Positions 1-4,401 of a DNA stretch of 5,615 nt are shown in pieces. The stretch is taken from contig PQAN01000120.1 in the NCBI GenBank assembly GCA_003105285.1, positions 1 through 5,615 of the forward strand, in the 5' to 3' direction. Source of the stretch: Methylocystaceae bacterium (GTDB lineage Bacteria > Pseudomonadota > Alphaproteobacteria > Rhizobiales > Beijerinckiaceae). A model generated the notes under the pieces. That model did not search any database. It had not been told where the DNA came from and saw only the letters and a list, made by a program, of their open reading frames with translations. A program made the position numbers and the translations under genes. The first letter of the stretch is position 1. Each line of letters begins with the position of its first letter.

Positions 1-54
1 GAGCGCGTTGACATTCAGCGCGTCCAAATGAACGCGCTGAATGTCAACGCGCTC
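1..54. repeat. Perfect long inverted repeat (23-bp arms, 8-nt loop)
   Basis: Bases 1-23 are exactly complementary to bases 32-54, with the loop CCAAATGA at 24-31. Each arm carries the heptamer AGCGCGT, or its complement, twice (2-8 and 17-23 in the left arm), so the stem is internally repetitive. There is no T-tract after the stem, so it is not a typical intrinsic terminator. It resembles an extragenic palindromic element. The right arm ends on the C of the CTAG that borders the insertion sequence. The left arm starts at the first base of the window, so the palindrome could extend further left. Confidence 0.85.
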
Positions 55-57
55 TAG
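54..57. repeat. Left CTAG target-site copy of the IS5-group element
   Basis: CTAG at 54-57 immediately precedes the left terminal inverted repeat and is matched by CTAG at 1463-1466 after the right one. IS5-group elements are known to insert at YTAR/CTAG-type sites and duplicate 4 bp, which fits. Because every insertion uses the same tetranucleotide, the match does not prove that the two flanks were once contiguous. Confidence 0.7.
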
Positions 58-79
58 CAGATTGTTGAAAAAGTCGCTG
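58..79 (+). repeat. Left terminal inverted repeat of the IS5-group element
   Basis: It starts GCAGATTGTTGAAAAAG and pairs with the complement of 1441-1462, which starts GCAGGCTGTTGAAAAAG. The first 17 positions agree at 15. The TTGAAA inside the repeat (65-70) could serve as a -35 element for the transposase, as is common in insertion sequences, but I see no convincing -10 at a normal distance. Confidence 0.8.
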
Positions 80-120
80 GTTCTCAAAATTTCGATGTGA
101 TTCAATCTCCTTGCGGCAGC

Positions 121-125
121 GAGGA
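121..125 (+). promoter_or_regulatory. Ribosome binding site of the IS5 transposase
   Basis: GAGGA lies seven bases before the ATG at 133 and supports that start codon. Confidence 0.6.
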
Positions 126-132
126 ATGAATC

Positions 133-1125
133 ATGCGGGGCGAGGATGCGCGATCAGGGCCGCTTTTCAGCTATGTCGACCTTGAAGCGCGGGTCGGGAA
201 GAACCATCTACTGCGAACGATCCGGCAGCTCGTGAACGAGTCCCTCTCCGAGCTCGAGAAAGAGTTTTCTGTGCTCTATTCTCCGATGGGCTGGCCGTCG
301 ATCCCGCCCGAGAAGCTGCTGCGGGCGATGCTGCTGCAAGCCTTTTATTCGATCCGCTCGGAGCGCCAGCTCATGGAGCGGCTGGAGTTCGACCTTCTGT
401 TTCGTTGGTTCGTGGGTCTGGGGATCGACGACGCGGTCTGGGATCATTCGACTTTCTCGAAGAACCGCGATCGCCTCCTCGAAGGCGACATCGCCGTGAA
501 GTTCTTGAACGCCATCCTGGAACAGCCGCGCGTGAAGCGGCTCCTGAGCACGGAGCATTTTTCGGTCGACGGCACGCTGATCCAGGCTTGGGCGTCGATG
601 AAGAGCTTCAAGTCTAAAGAGGGAGCAGACGAGCCGCCGAGCGAAGGCGGCGATCGCAACAAAGAAACGGATTTCCATGGCGAGAAGCGTTCGAACGAGA
701 CGCATGCGTCAACGACGCGCTCTTCGTCGGCGCCTGCCTGACCCCGGCGGACGGTCATGCCGAGCGTATCGCTGCGCTGCACATGATCGAGCCGCGCGCC
801 GATCGCCCGCGGACGCGCTGACAAGGCCTATGACGCCGAAGACTTCGTCAATGAGCTGCGCGCGATGAAGGTGACGCCGCATGTGGCGCAAAACATCTCT
901 GGACGCGCCTCGGCGATCGACGGGCGCACGACGCGGCACGCGGGCTACGTCATCAGCCAGTGCATTCGCAAGAGGATCGAGGAAGGCTTCGGCTGGATCA
1001 AGACCGTCGCCGGGCAGGAGCAAACCAAGTTCAGGGGCCGCGAACGGGTCGGCTTCGCCTTCACCTTCGCAGCCGCCGCCTACAATCTGGTGCGGCTGCC
1101 AAAGCTCATGGCGGCGTCGACATGA
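133..1125 (+). pseudogene. IS5-family transposase, broken by deletions and frameshifts
   Basis: The N-terminal part reads open from the ATG at 133 to a stop at 739-741 (202 codons). It contains the typical IS5 N-terminal region (YSPMGWPSIPPEKLLRAMLL, residues 49-68), the RWFVGLGIDD segment and the first catalytic Asp in FSVDGT (D146). After HASTT the homology jumps to another frame (about 714-821, ACLTPADGHAERIAALHM), with roughly 30 residues of the usual family sequence missing. It stops at 819-821 and then resumes in the first frame from 820 (DKAYDAEDF, with the second catalytic Asp region), through KRIEEGFGWIK (catalytic Glu) to the natural stop at 1123-1125. Two independent lesions, one at about 711-720 and one at about 811-820, each shift the frame, so no full-length enzyme can be made. 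The expected residues and the size of the loss are from my knowledge of the family, not from an alignment run here. Confidence 0.9.
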
Positions 1126-1466
1126 GCGCGCCCACGGGTTGCAAGCTCGTCGGTCGCTGGCGGATCGTCGAGGCCGACATCTGGGATCGAGCCTATCTCG
1201 ACCTCTGCGGGCAGGCGACGATCATCATCGGCGCCGACGGCCGCGGCGAAATCGCCTTCGGCGCGATGCAGGCGACCCTGGACGTGGAATACAGTCCAAC
1301 CTCCATCGCCTTCACCTGGATCGGCTTCGACGAAATGGACGAAGTCTCCGGCGAGGGAAGCGCCGAACTGCTCGAAGACGGCGCTATCGAGATCGAATTT
1401 GAATACGACAGTGGCGACGAAGCCGTCCTCAAAGCGACGCCGGTGGCTTTTTCAACAGCCTGCTAG
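1122..1466 (+). CDS. Small acidic IS5 passenger protein of unknown function (114 aa)
   Basis: The start codon overlaps the transposase stop (ATGA at 1122-1125), a layout that suggests translational coupling. The product is 114 residues and very acidic, with a recognisable core: KLVGRWRIVEADIWDRAYLDL (residues 8-28), then GADGRGEIAFGAM, FTWIGFDEMDEVSGEGSAEL and a GDEAVLKA segment near the end. I recognise this as a hypothetical-protein family often found in alphaproteobacteria, sometimes inside IS5-like elements; no function is known to me. There are no membrane segments or signal peptide. The frame is uninterrupted although the transposase beside it is dead. It runs through the right inverted repeat, and its TAG stop (1464-1466) lies in the flanking CTAG, so the C-terminal VAFSTAC is encoded by the IS end. 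Coupled translation may be reduced because the transposase frame now stops early. Confidence 0.75.
   Translation: MSAPTGCKLVGRWRIVEADIWDRAYLDLCGQATIIIGADGRGEIAFGAMQATLDVEYSPTSIAFTWIGFDEMDEVSGEGSAELLEDGAIEIEFEYDSGDEAVLKATPVAFSTAC
1441..1462 (-). repeat. Right terminal inverted repeat of the IS5-group element
   Basis: The reverse complement begins GCAGGCTGTTGAAAAAG and matches the left end at 17 of 22 positions. It lies within the 3' end of the passenger ORF. Confidence 0.8.
1463..1466. repeat. Right CTAG target-site copy of the IS5-group element
   Basis: CTAG follows the right inverted repeat directly and matches 54-57. The last three bases also form the stop codon of the IS passenger ORF, and the tetranucleotide opens the Leu-Asp codons of the regulator remnant to its right. 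Confidence 0.7.
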
Positions 1467-1926
1467 ACGACGCCAGCACGCTGACCGGAGCGTCGAGCCT
1501 CGCCGACGGTAAGCTTCTCGTGTCGAGCGAGGGCGAGATTCTCGGCGCCAATCGCGCGGCGCTGGATATACTCGGCGGCAATTTTTCCGACTTGATCGGC
1601 AAGTATCTGACGCAGGATTTCGGCTGGCAGGCATGGCGATTTCTGAGCATGAGCGACCTTACCAGCGTAAGTGAACATGTTGTCGCACGCACACAGCAGC
1701 GTATCCGCGTTGATGCGATTCGAGTTGGTTCTGTCGTTGCGCCGGCCGAGGCGTCGGGGTGTTCAACAATCGCATCACGTTCTCTTGCCACGTGGGAAGA
1801 ACACGCAGTGCGTTGGGTGCTGGCGTTGAATGGCGGAAATGTCGCGCGCGCCGCACGCGATCTCGGCATCACGCTACACTCTACCATAAAATGGACCGTT
1901 ACGGGATTCGCAGCGAACGTCGGTAA
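1463..1926 (+). pseudogene. Remnant of a sigma-54-type (AcoR-like) transcriptional activator: PAS-like and Fis HTH parts, AAA+ domain lost
   Basis: From the IS border the frame reads LDDASTLTGASSLADGKLLV, then SSEGEILGANRAALDILGG (about 1517-1573). This is the PAS-like segment typical of AcoR-type enhancer-binding proteins. It continues to about 1760. The ATP-binding AAA+ domain (GAFTGA, Walker A and B), normally about 240 residues, is absent. The sequence passes within about 40 codons to a Fis-type DNA-binding helix pair, NGGNVARAARDLGIT (about 1829-1873). There the frame breaks. The expected C-terminus continues in another frame as ATLYHKMDRYGIRSERR (1873-1923) with a TAA at 1924-1926, so a small indel lies near 1873. 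The uninterrupted frame instead runs on to 2032 into the IS21 relic. The N-terminal sensory part is missing, replaced by the IS5 element. With no AAA+ domain it cannot activate sigma-54 polymerase. The pathway it once controlled is unknown. Confidence 0.75.
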
Positions 1927-1998
1927 ACGTTCATCCGGCACCGGTCACGGGCTCGCCTCTTGCCCTTCCTGTCTTCGCCGCCGATCGCAGATTGTCGA

Positions 1999-2042
1999 TT
2001 TTCGCCGAGATTTGACCCAGGATTTCCATTGAGAACCGACCC
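1999..2042. repeat. Tandem terminal motifs of the IS21-family end
   Basis: TTTTCGCCGAGATTTGACCC at 1999-2018 and TTTCCATTGAGAACCGACCC at 2023-2042 are 20-mers spaced 24 bp apart with 13 identities, sharing GAGA and GACCC. Multiple terminal repeats of this kind are transposase-binding sites in IS21-family elements. Confidence 0.65.
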
Positions 2043-2079
2043 GGGTTGATGATGGTTCGAGTGTCAGGCGTTCGTCAAG

Positions 2080-2463
2080 TTACGAGATTTCTCCTATGTG
2101 GGTTTGGGGGCTTTCGCCGAGCTGTTCTTGAAGCGGAAGCTGTCGTTTTCGGTTTCGATGATGTGGCAACGATGGGCTCTTGAGCACTGCCGCGCAGGCG
2201 CTTCGAACGCCAGCCGCATCTATGTCGCATGACGTGCCCGCCGGCGGCGTCTCAAGATGAATCTGATAAGCGCCACCAGAATTTATGTCGCGGAGGACGC
2301 CTGCGGTGCAGGTGCGATCCAAGGGGCCATGCGGTTCGGCGATCACGCCCGCTATTTTCGTTCCCGCCGCTCGCCACTCGGCCGCCAACGCCTCGAACAA
2401 CGGTTGGGCGGCTGCGCTGCGTCCCCCGGTGACAGCAGCAATCCTGCTGAACATGTGCACCAT
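2080..2463 (-). pseudogene. DUF2478-family protein, N-terminal half only, fused out of frame to the IS21 relic
   Basis: From the ATG at 2463 the first 94 or so residues (to about 2182) match my knowledge of DUF2478 proteins: MFSRIAAVTGGRSAAAQPLF, then AAGTKIAGVIAEPHG and YQIHLETPPAGTSCDIDAAG. DUF2478 is an uncharacterised nucleotide-binding-like family, often found near molybdate or nitrogenase-related genes in alphaproteobacteria. Its second half is missing. From residue 95 the frame runs into the istB tail in the wrong frame (KSPSLPHHRNRKRQLPLQEQ) and stops at 2080, giving a 127-codon chimera. A good Shine-Dalgarno (AAGAGG, 2470-2475) lies six bases upstream, and a plausible promoter remains, so a truncated product could still be made. 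I infer loss of function. An alternative start is Met4 (2454). Confidence 0.75.
2095..2175 (-). pseudogene. istB: C-terminal tail of IstB (IS21 transposition helper ATPase)
   Basis: On the minus strand the sequence reads HRCHIIETENDSFRFKNSSA, then KAPKPT and a TAG stop at 2095-2097. The motif HIIETENDSFRFKNSSA is the highly conserved C-terminal end of IstB proteins, the AAA+ helpers of the IS21 transposase. Only about 26 codons remain of a protein usually near 250 residues. Walker motifs and the start are missing. The sequence upstream (2176-2190) is no longer in frame with IstB and merges into the DUF2478 fragment, so nothing functional is left. Confidence 0.8.
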
Positions 2464-2469
2464 CGTTCG

Positions 2470-2475
2470 CCTCTT
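2470..2475 (-). promoter_or_regulatory. Ribosome binding site of the truncated DUF2478 gene
   Basis: On the minus strand AAGAGG lies six bases before the ATG at 2463, which favours that start over the internal Met at 2454. Confidence 0.55.
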
Positions 2476-2498
2476 GGTCTATCGAATGGCAATCCGGC

Positions 2499-2528
2499 TA
2501 TATAGGCCTTGATGAGTGCGAAAGTTAA
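2499..2528 (-). promoter_or_regulatory. Candidate promoter of the DUF2478 remnant
   Basis: On the minus strand TTAACT (2528-2523) and TATATA (2504-2499) are separated by 18 bp, about 36 bp upstream of the start codon. The -35 matches the consensus at four of six positions. The -10 lies in the 8-bp palindrome CTATATAG. This is only a pattern match. Confidence 0.35.
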
Positions 2529-2657
2529 GCGATGAAGCGGCTGCGGCAGAATCTCTCGAATTTCGTGGCTTTGATTTGCGTCTGTGTCGACGGGGCAACA
2601 TTACATTCAATCTTTGGAAGGTAATACCGCCAAGCAGAAGATCTATCCCTTGTGTAT
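2529..2657. other. Intergenic spacer with no recognisable gene
   Basis: Between the DUF2478 promoter region and the terminator-like hairpin of the regulator gene, both strands show only short or shadow reading frames and no recognisable protein or RNA. It is somewhat richer in A+T than its surroundings, consistent with true intergenic DNA. Confidence 0.5.
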
Positions 2658-2687
2658 CGAAAAGGGCTGCGGCATGCCGTCGCCTTT
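2658..2687 (-). terminator. Probable intrinsic terminator of the FadR-type gene
   Basis: On the minus strand, starting at the last base of the stop codon, AAAGG pairs with CCTTT around an inner perfect palindrome CGGCATGCCG (2670-2679), with a few mismatched bases between the two stems. The hairpin is followed by TTTTCG. The U-tract is short, so termination may be modest. Confidence 0.45.
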
Positions 2688-3400
2688 CATCCGACCGAGC
2701 CGTCGCTGGTCTCGAGTGCCTTGATCAGGGGAGCCGAGAGAGCCCGAGCCGCCGCAGCGGCCGCCTCCGCGTCCCGGCGATCGATCGCGTCGACGACGGT
2801 TTCATGGGGGTCCATACCCGGCATTGGCAGATCGCGCTCATCGAGCGCCGACAGCATGTAGAAGCGCACTGCGCTCGAGAAGTAACGATAGAGTTCGGCG
2901 AGCGCGGCATTGCCGGAAATCCGCGCGATCGCTTCGTGGAATTCGATATCGGCGTCGACGAACGCCTCCCGGAGCTCATGATCCCGCCTCTCTCCGCGGC
3001 GCTTCAGAAGACTCCGCAGCAGCGCCACATCCGCCTTCGAGCGGTGATGCGCCGCGAGGCGGGCAGCTTCGGTTTCGAGCATCGCCCGTAGCTCGAAATG
3101 GTCCCGCAGGCTCGATCGGCCGACGCGGCGCATGATTTCGGCCGCGTCGACATTCGATCGAACATAGGTTCCGTCGCCCTGACGGACTTCGAGAACATGG
3201 GCGTGAGACAGGACGCGGATCGCCTCGCGGACGGTGTTGCGGCCGACACGAAGCATGCCGGCGAGCTCCTGCTCGGTCGGAATCTTCTCGCCGACGTTCC
3301 AAGCGCCGCCCTCCACCTGGGTGCGGATCGCGTCGATGGCCGAATCGACGAGCGAGCGCCGTGGCGCCTGCGGGAGCGTGATGGACATGGCCGTTTTCAT
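2687..3400 (-). CDS. GntR-family transcriptional regulator, FadR subfamily (FCD domain)
   Basis: The product is 237 residues, the normal size for FadR/FCD regulators. Residues 13-80 form the GntR winged helix: SAIDAIRTQVEGG, GEKIPTEQELAGML, RVGRNTVREAIRVL and EVRQGDGTYV, all hallmark positions. Residues 95-230 fit the all-helical FCD ligand domain, with ELRAMLETEAARLAA, the DxxxH motif in DADIEFHEAIA (D151, H155) and the later His in DPHETVVDAI (H199), residues that typically bind a metal next to a carboxylate ligand. An upstream-extended frame is open to 4399 but runs antisense to the methyltransferase; I start at 3400, with Met5 (3388) as an alternative. Neither has a clear Shine-Dalgarno. 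The gene is divergent from the methyltransferase, with a perfect palindrome between them, so autoregulation and control of its neighbours are likely. The ligand is unknown. Confidence 0.92.
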   Translation of the reverse strand: MKTAMSITLPQAPRRSLVDSAIDAIRTQVEGGAWNVGEKIPTEQELAGMLRVGRNTVREAIRVLSHAHVLEVRQGDGTYVRSNVDAAEIMRRVGRSSLRDHFELRAMLETEAARLAAHHRSKADVALLRSLLKRRGERRDHELREAFVDADIEFHEAIARISGNAALAELYRYFSSAVRFYMLSALDERDLPMPGMDPHETVVDAIDRRDAEAAAAAARALSAPLIKALETSDGSVG

Positions 3401-3451
3401 AGCAGCAGCAAAAGCCGGGTGCCAACGGAGGCGGCTCAGTTCGTCGACAGC

Positions 3452-3481
3452 TTGACAGGTCTTTGCCGACAAACATAGGAT
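3452..3481 (+). promoter_or_regulatory. Candidate promoter for the methyltransferase-transporter genes
   Basis: A perfect -35 hexamer TTGACA (3452-3457) is followed after 18 bp by TAGGAT (3476-3481), four of six to the -10 consensus. The -10 lies inside the 19-bp palindrome at 3473-3491, so a bound regulator would block polymerase. The implied leader before the ATG at 3590 is about 100 bases. Confidence 0.5.
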
Positions 3482-3500
3482 GATCCTATGTAGTGCGCAA
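3472..3500 (-). promoter_or_regulatory. Candidate promoter for the FadR-type regulator
   Basis: On the minus strand TTGCGC (3500-3495) and TATGTT (3477-3472) are 17 bp apart. The -35 is weak (three of six) and the -10 matches at four of six. The spacer consists mostly of the palindrome, which would suit autorepression. Confidence 0.35.
3473..3491. promoter_or_regulatory. Perfect 19-bp palindrome, probable FadR-type operator
   Basis: ACATAGGATGATCCTATGT consists of 9-bp arms around a single central base with no mismatch. It lies between the divergent regulator and methyltransferase genes. Size, symmetry and position fit operators of dimeric GntR/FadR regulators, which usually bind short palindromes with AT-rich outer and GC-containing inner half-sites. 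That this protein binds it is inference. Confidence 0.7.
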
Positions 3501-3578
3501 CCCGCGGAAATGGATGCGTTGGCAGCCTGGCCCCGGGCGCGCGCCGACAGGCCGCTCCAATACGGCGAAGAACGAGTG

Positions 3579-3585
3579 GGAGGAG
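3579..3585 (+). promoter_or_regulatory. Strong Shine-Dalgarno of the methyltransferase
   Basis: GGAGGAG ends four bases before the ATG at 3590 (six bases if GGAGG is counted), which fixes this start. Confidence 0.75.
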
Positions 3586-3589
3586 AAAC

Positions 3590-4315
3590 ATGCCGTCTAC
3601 GGACGAGTCGAACATGTTCACCGGCCGCATCGGCGAAGAGTACGGATTTCTCGCCGTCATTTGCCCCAATGTCGCGATCCTGATCCGCAATCTCGGCGCC
3701 GCCGTCGCGGCCTGGAAGCCGGGCGTCGCAGTGCGGGGGCTCGAGATCGGCTGCGGCACCGGCCTGAGCACGTTGTCGCTGCTCTCGCAGCGCGAAAACC
3801 TGCATCTTCGCGCGCTGGACGCATCGCCGGCGATGCTGACGCAAGCGCGCGACAATCTGTCGGATTATGTCGCGGCCGGGCGTGTCGAACTGATCGAAAG
3901 CGACGCCCTCGACTTTCTTCGGCGGCAGCCGGACGTGAGCGTCGACGTCGTCGCTTCGAACTATGCGATCCACAATTTCCACAACGACTACCGCGAGCGG
4001 GTCTTCGCGGAAATCTTGCGCATGCTCGCGCCGGGCGGCCTGTTCGCGAACGGCGACCGCTTCGCGCACGACGACCGCGCCCGGCATCTCGCCTCGACGC
4101 AGGCCGCGGTCCTGCGCTGGTTCGACGCTTTCGCCAAAGTGAACCGCCTCGATCTGCTGCAGGATTGGATCGTGCATCTGCTCAGCGACGAGTCGCCCGA
4201 TCACATCATGTATCGCGCGCCGACTCTGGCGACGCTGCGCTCGCTCGGATTTGGCGACGTGCGGTCGATCTACAGCGAAGACGTCGACATGCTGGTGACC
4301 GCGACCAAGCACTGA
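3590..4315 (+). CDS. Class I SAM-dependent methyltransferase (241 aa), substrate unknown
   Basis: The cytoplasmic protein has a Rossmann-like methyltransferase fold. Motif I is LEIGCGTGLS (residues 51-60), the SAM-binding glycine loop. The acidic residue after strand 2 is D77 in RALDASPAM. D105 in IESDALDFL probably contacts the adenine. DVVASNYAIHNF (119-130) is the motif IV region, and ILRMLAPGGLF (142-152) is the usual strand-5 turn. The C-terminal part (155-241) has a helical insert, HLASTQAAVLRWFDAF, then DLLQDWIVHLLSDESPDHIM, and a final strand pair. There is no signal peptide or membrane segment. The length is normal for a small-molecule methyltransferase. It is preceded by a strong Shine-Dalgarno and followed after 86 bp by a transporter gene on the same strand. 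Both probably lie under the palindromic operator. The neighbouring FadR regulator and MHS transporter point to a small organic acid or similar metabolite as substrate, but this is only context. It could also act on other small molecules. Confidence 0.88.
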   Translation: MPSTDESNMFTGRIGEEYGFLAVICPNVAILIRNLGAAVAAWKPGVAVRGLEIGCGTGLSTLSLLSQRENLHLRALDASPAMLTQARDNLSDYVAAGRVELIESDALDFLRRQPDVSVDVVASNYAIHNFHNDYRERVFAEILRMLAPGGLFANGDRFAHDDRARHLASTQAAVLRWFDAFAKVNRLDLLQDWIVHLLSDESPDHIMYRAPTLATLRSLGFGDVRSIYSEDVDMLVTATKH

Positions 4316-4319
4316 CCGG

Positions 4320-4337
4320 CGTCTCGCCCAGGAGACG
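4320..4337. repeat. Short hairpin between methyltransferase and transporter genes
   Basis: CGTCTC (4320-4325) and GAGACG (4332-4337) form a 6-bp stem with a 6-base loop, five bases after the methyltransferase stop. There is no T-tract, so it is more likely an mRNA-processing or stability element within an operon than a terminator. Confidence 0.35.
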
Positions 4338-4401
4338 GCGCTCCCGGCGACGGCCCGAGGGCGGCCGCGGCGATGCGACGCCGTCGAAGAGAACGCCACA
4401 G

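Larger units (their letters stand above)
58..1462 (+). mobile_element. IS5-group (IS5 family) insertion sequence, about 1.4 kb, transposase inactivated
   Basis: The element is 1405 bp between CTAG tetranucleotides. Its ends form imperfect inverted repeats: 58-79 against the complement of 1441-1462, 17 of 22 matching, with the core TGTTGAAAAAG identical. It holds a transposase reading frame (133-1125), now broken, followed by a small overlapping passenger ORF (1122-1466). The transposase has the DDE layout and N-terminal motifs of IS5-family enzymes. The ends look intact, so a related transposase elsewhere in the genome could in principle act on it. The family call is confident. I cannot name the exact IS. 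Confidence 0.88.
1993..2181 (-). mobile_element. Terminal relic of an IS21-family element (3' end with istB tail)
   Basis: The end begins TGTCGATTTTCGCC at 1993. IS21-family ends usually start with TG and carry repeated copies of a motif ending GACCC. Two such copies are visible, 1999-2018 and 2023-2042, sharing 13 of 20 bases at a spacing of 24 bp. Inward, on the minus strand, lie the last codons of istB (about 2175-2095). The rest of the element (istA and most of istB) is gone. The inner breakpoint, about 2181, joins directly to a DUF2478 gene fragment. The family assignment rests on the istB tail plus these end repeats. The exact junction is uncertain by several bases because both sides read similarly (AAVL against a LL-type istB segment). 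Confidence 0.8.

Noticed and set aside
1..54. CRISPR repeat or tRNA-like structure at the window start
   Set aside because: There is one hairpin only, with no spacer-repeat periodicity and no tRNA arms or conserved tRNA bases.
444..1023. Two minus-strand frames antisense to the IS5 transposase (444-824 and 709-1023)
   Set aside because: They mirror the transposase coding sequence and have no protein-like motifs of their own.
2495..2508. Possible molybdate-regulator (ModE-type) box around CTATATAG
   Set aside because: The TATATA palindrome is suggestive upstream of a DUF2478 gene, but the second half-site at the expected spacing is absent. It is better explained as a -10 element.
2516..3091. 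191-codon plus-strand ORF opposite the FadR-type gene
   Set aside because: Most of it is antisense to the regulator's coding region. The first 50 or so codons in the spacer have no recognisable homology.
3480..3683. 67-codon plus-strand ORF starting in the operator palindrome
   Set aside because: It overlaps the methyltransferase out of frame, has no Shine-Dalgarno and its sequence is not recognisable.
4320..4337. Terminator between the methyltransferase and the transporter
   Set aside because: The stem is only 6 bp and no T-run follows, so I list it only as a short hairpin and not as a terminator.
2687..4399. 570-codon minus-strand open frame
   Set aside because: Only its last 237 codons match a GntR/FadR protein. 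The upstream part is Arg/His/Gln-rich, lies antisense to the clear methyltransferase gene and crosses the divergent promoter region, so it is a high-GC shadow frame.
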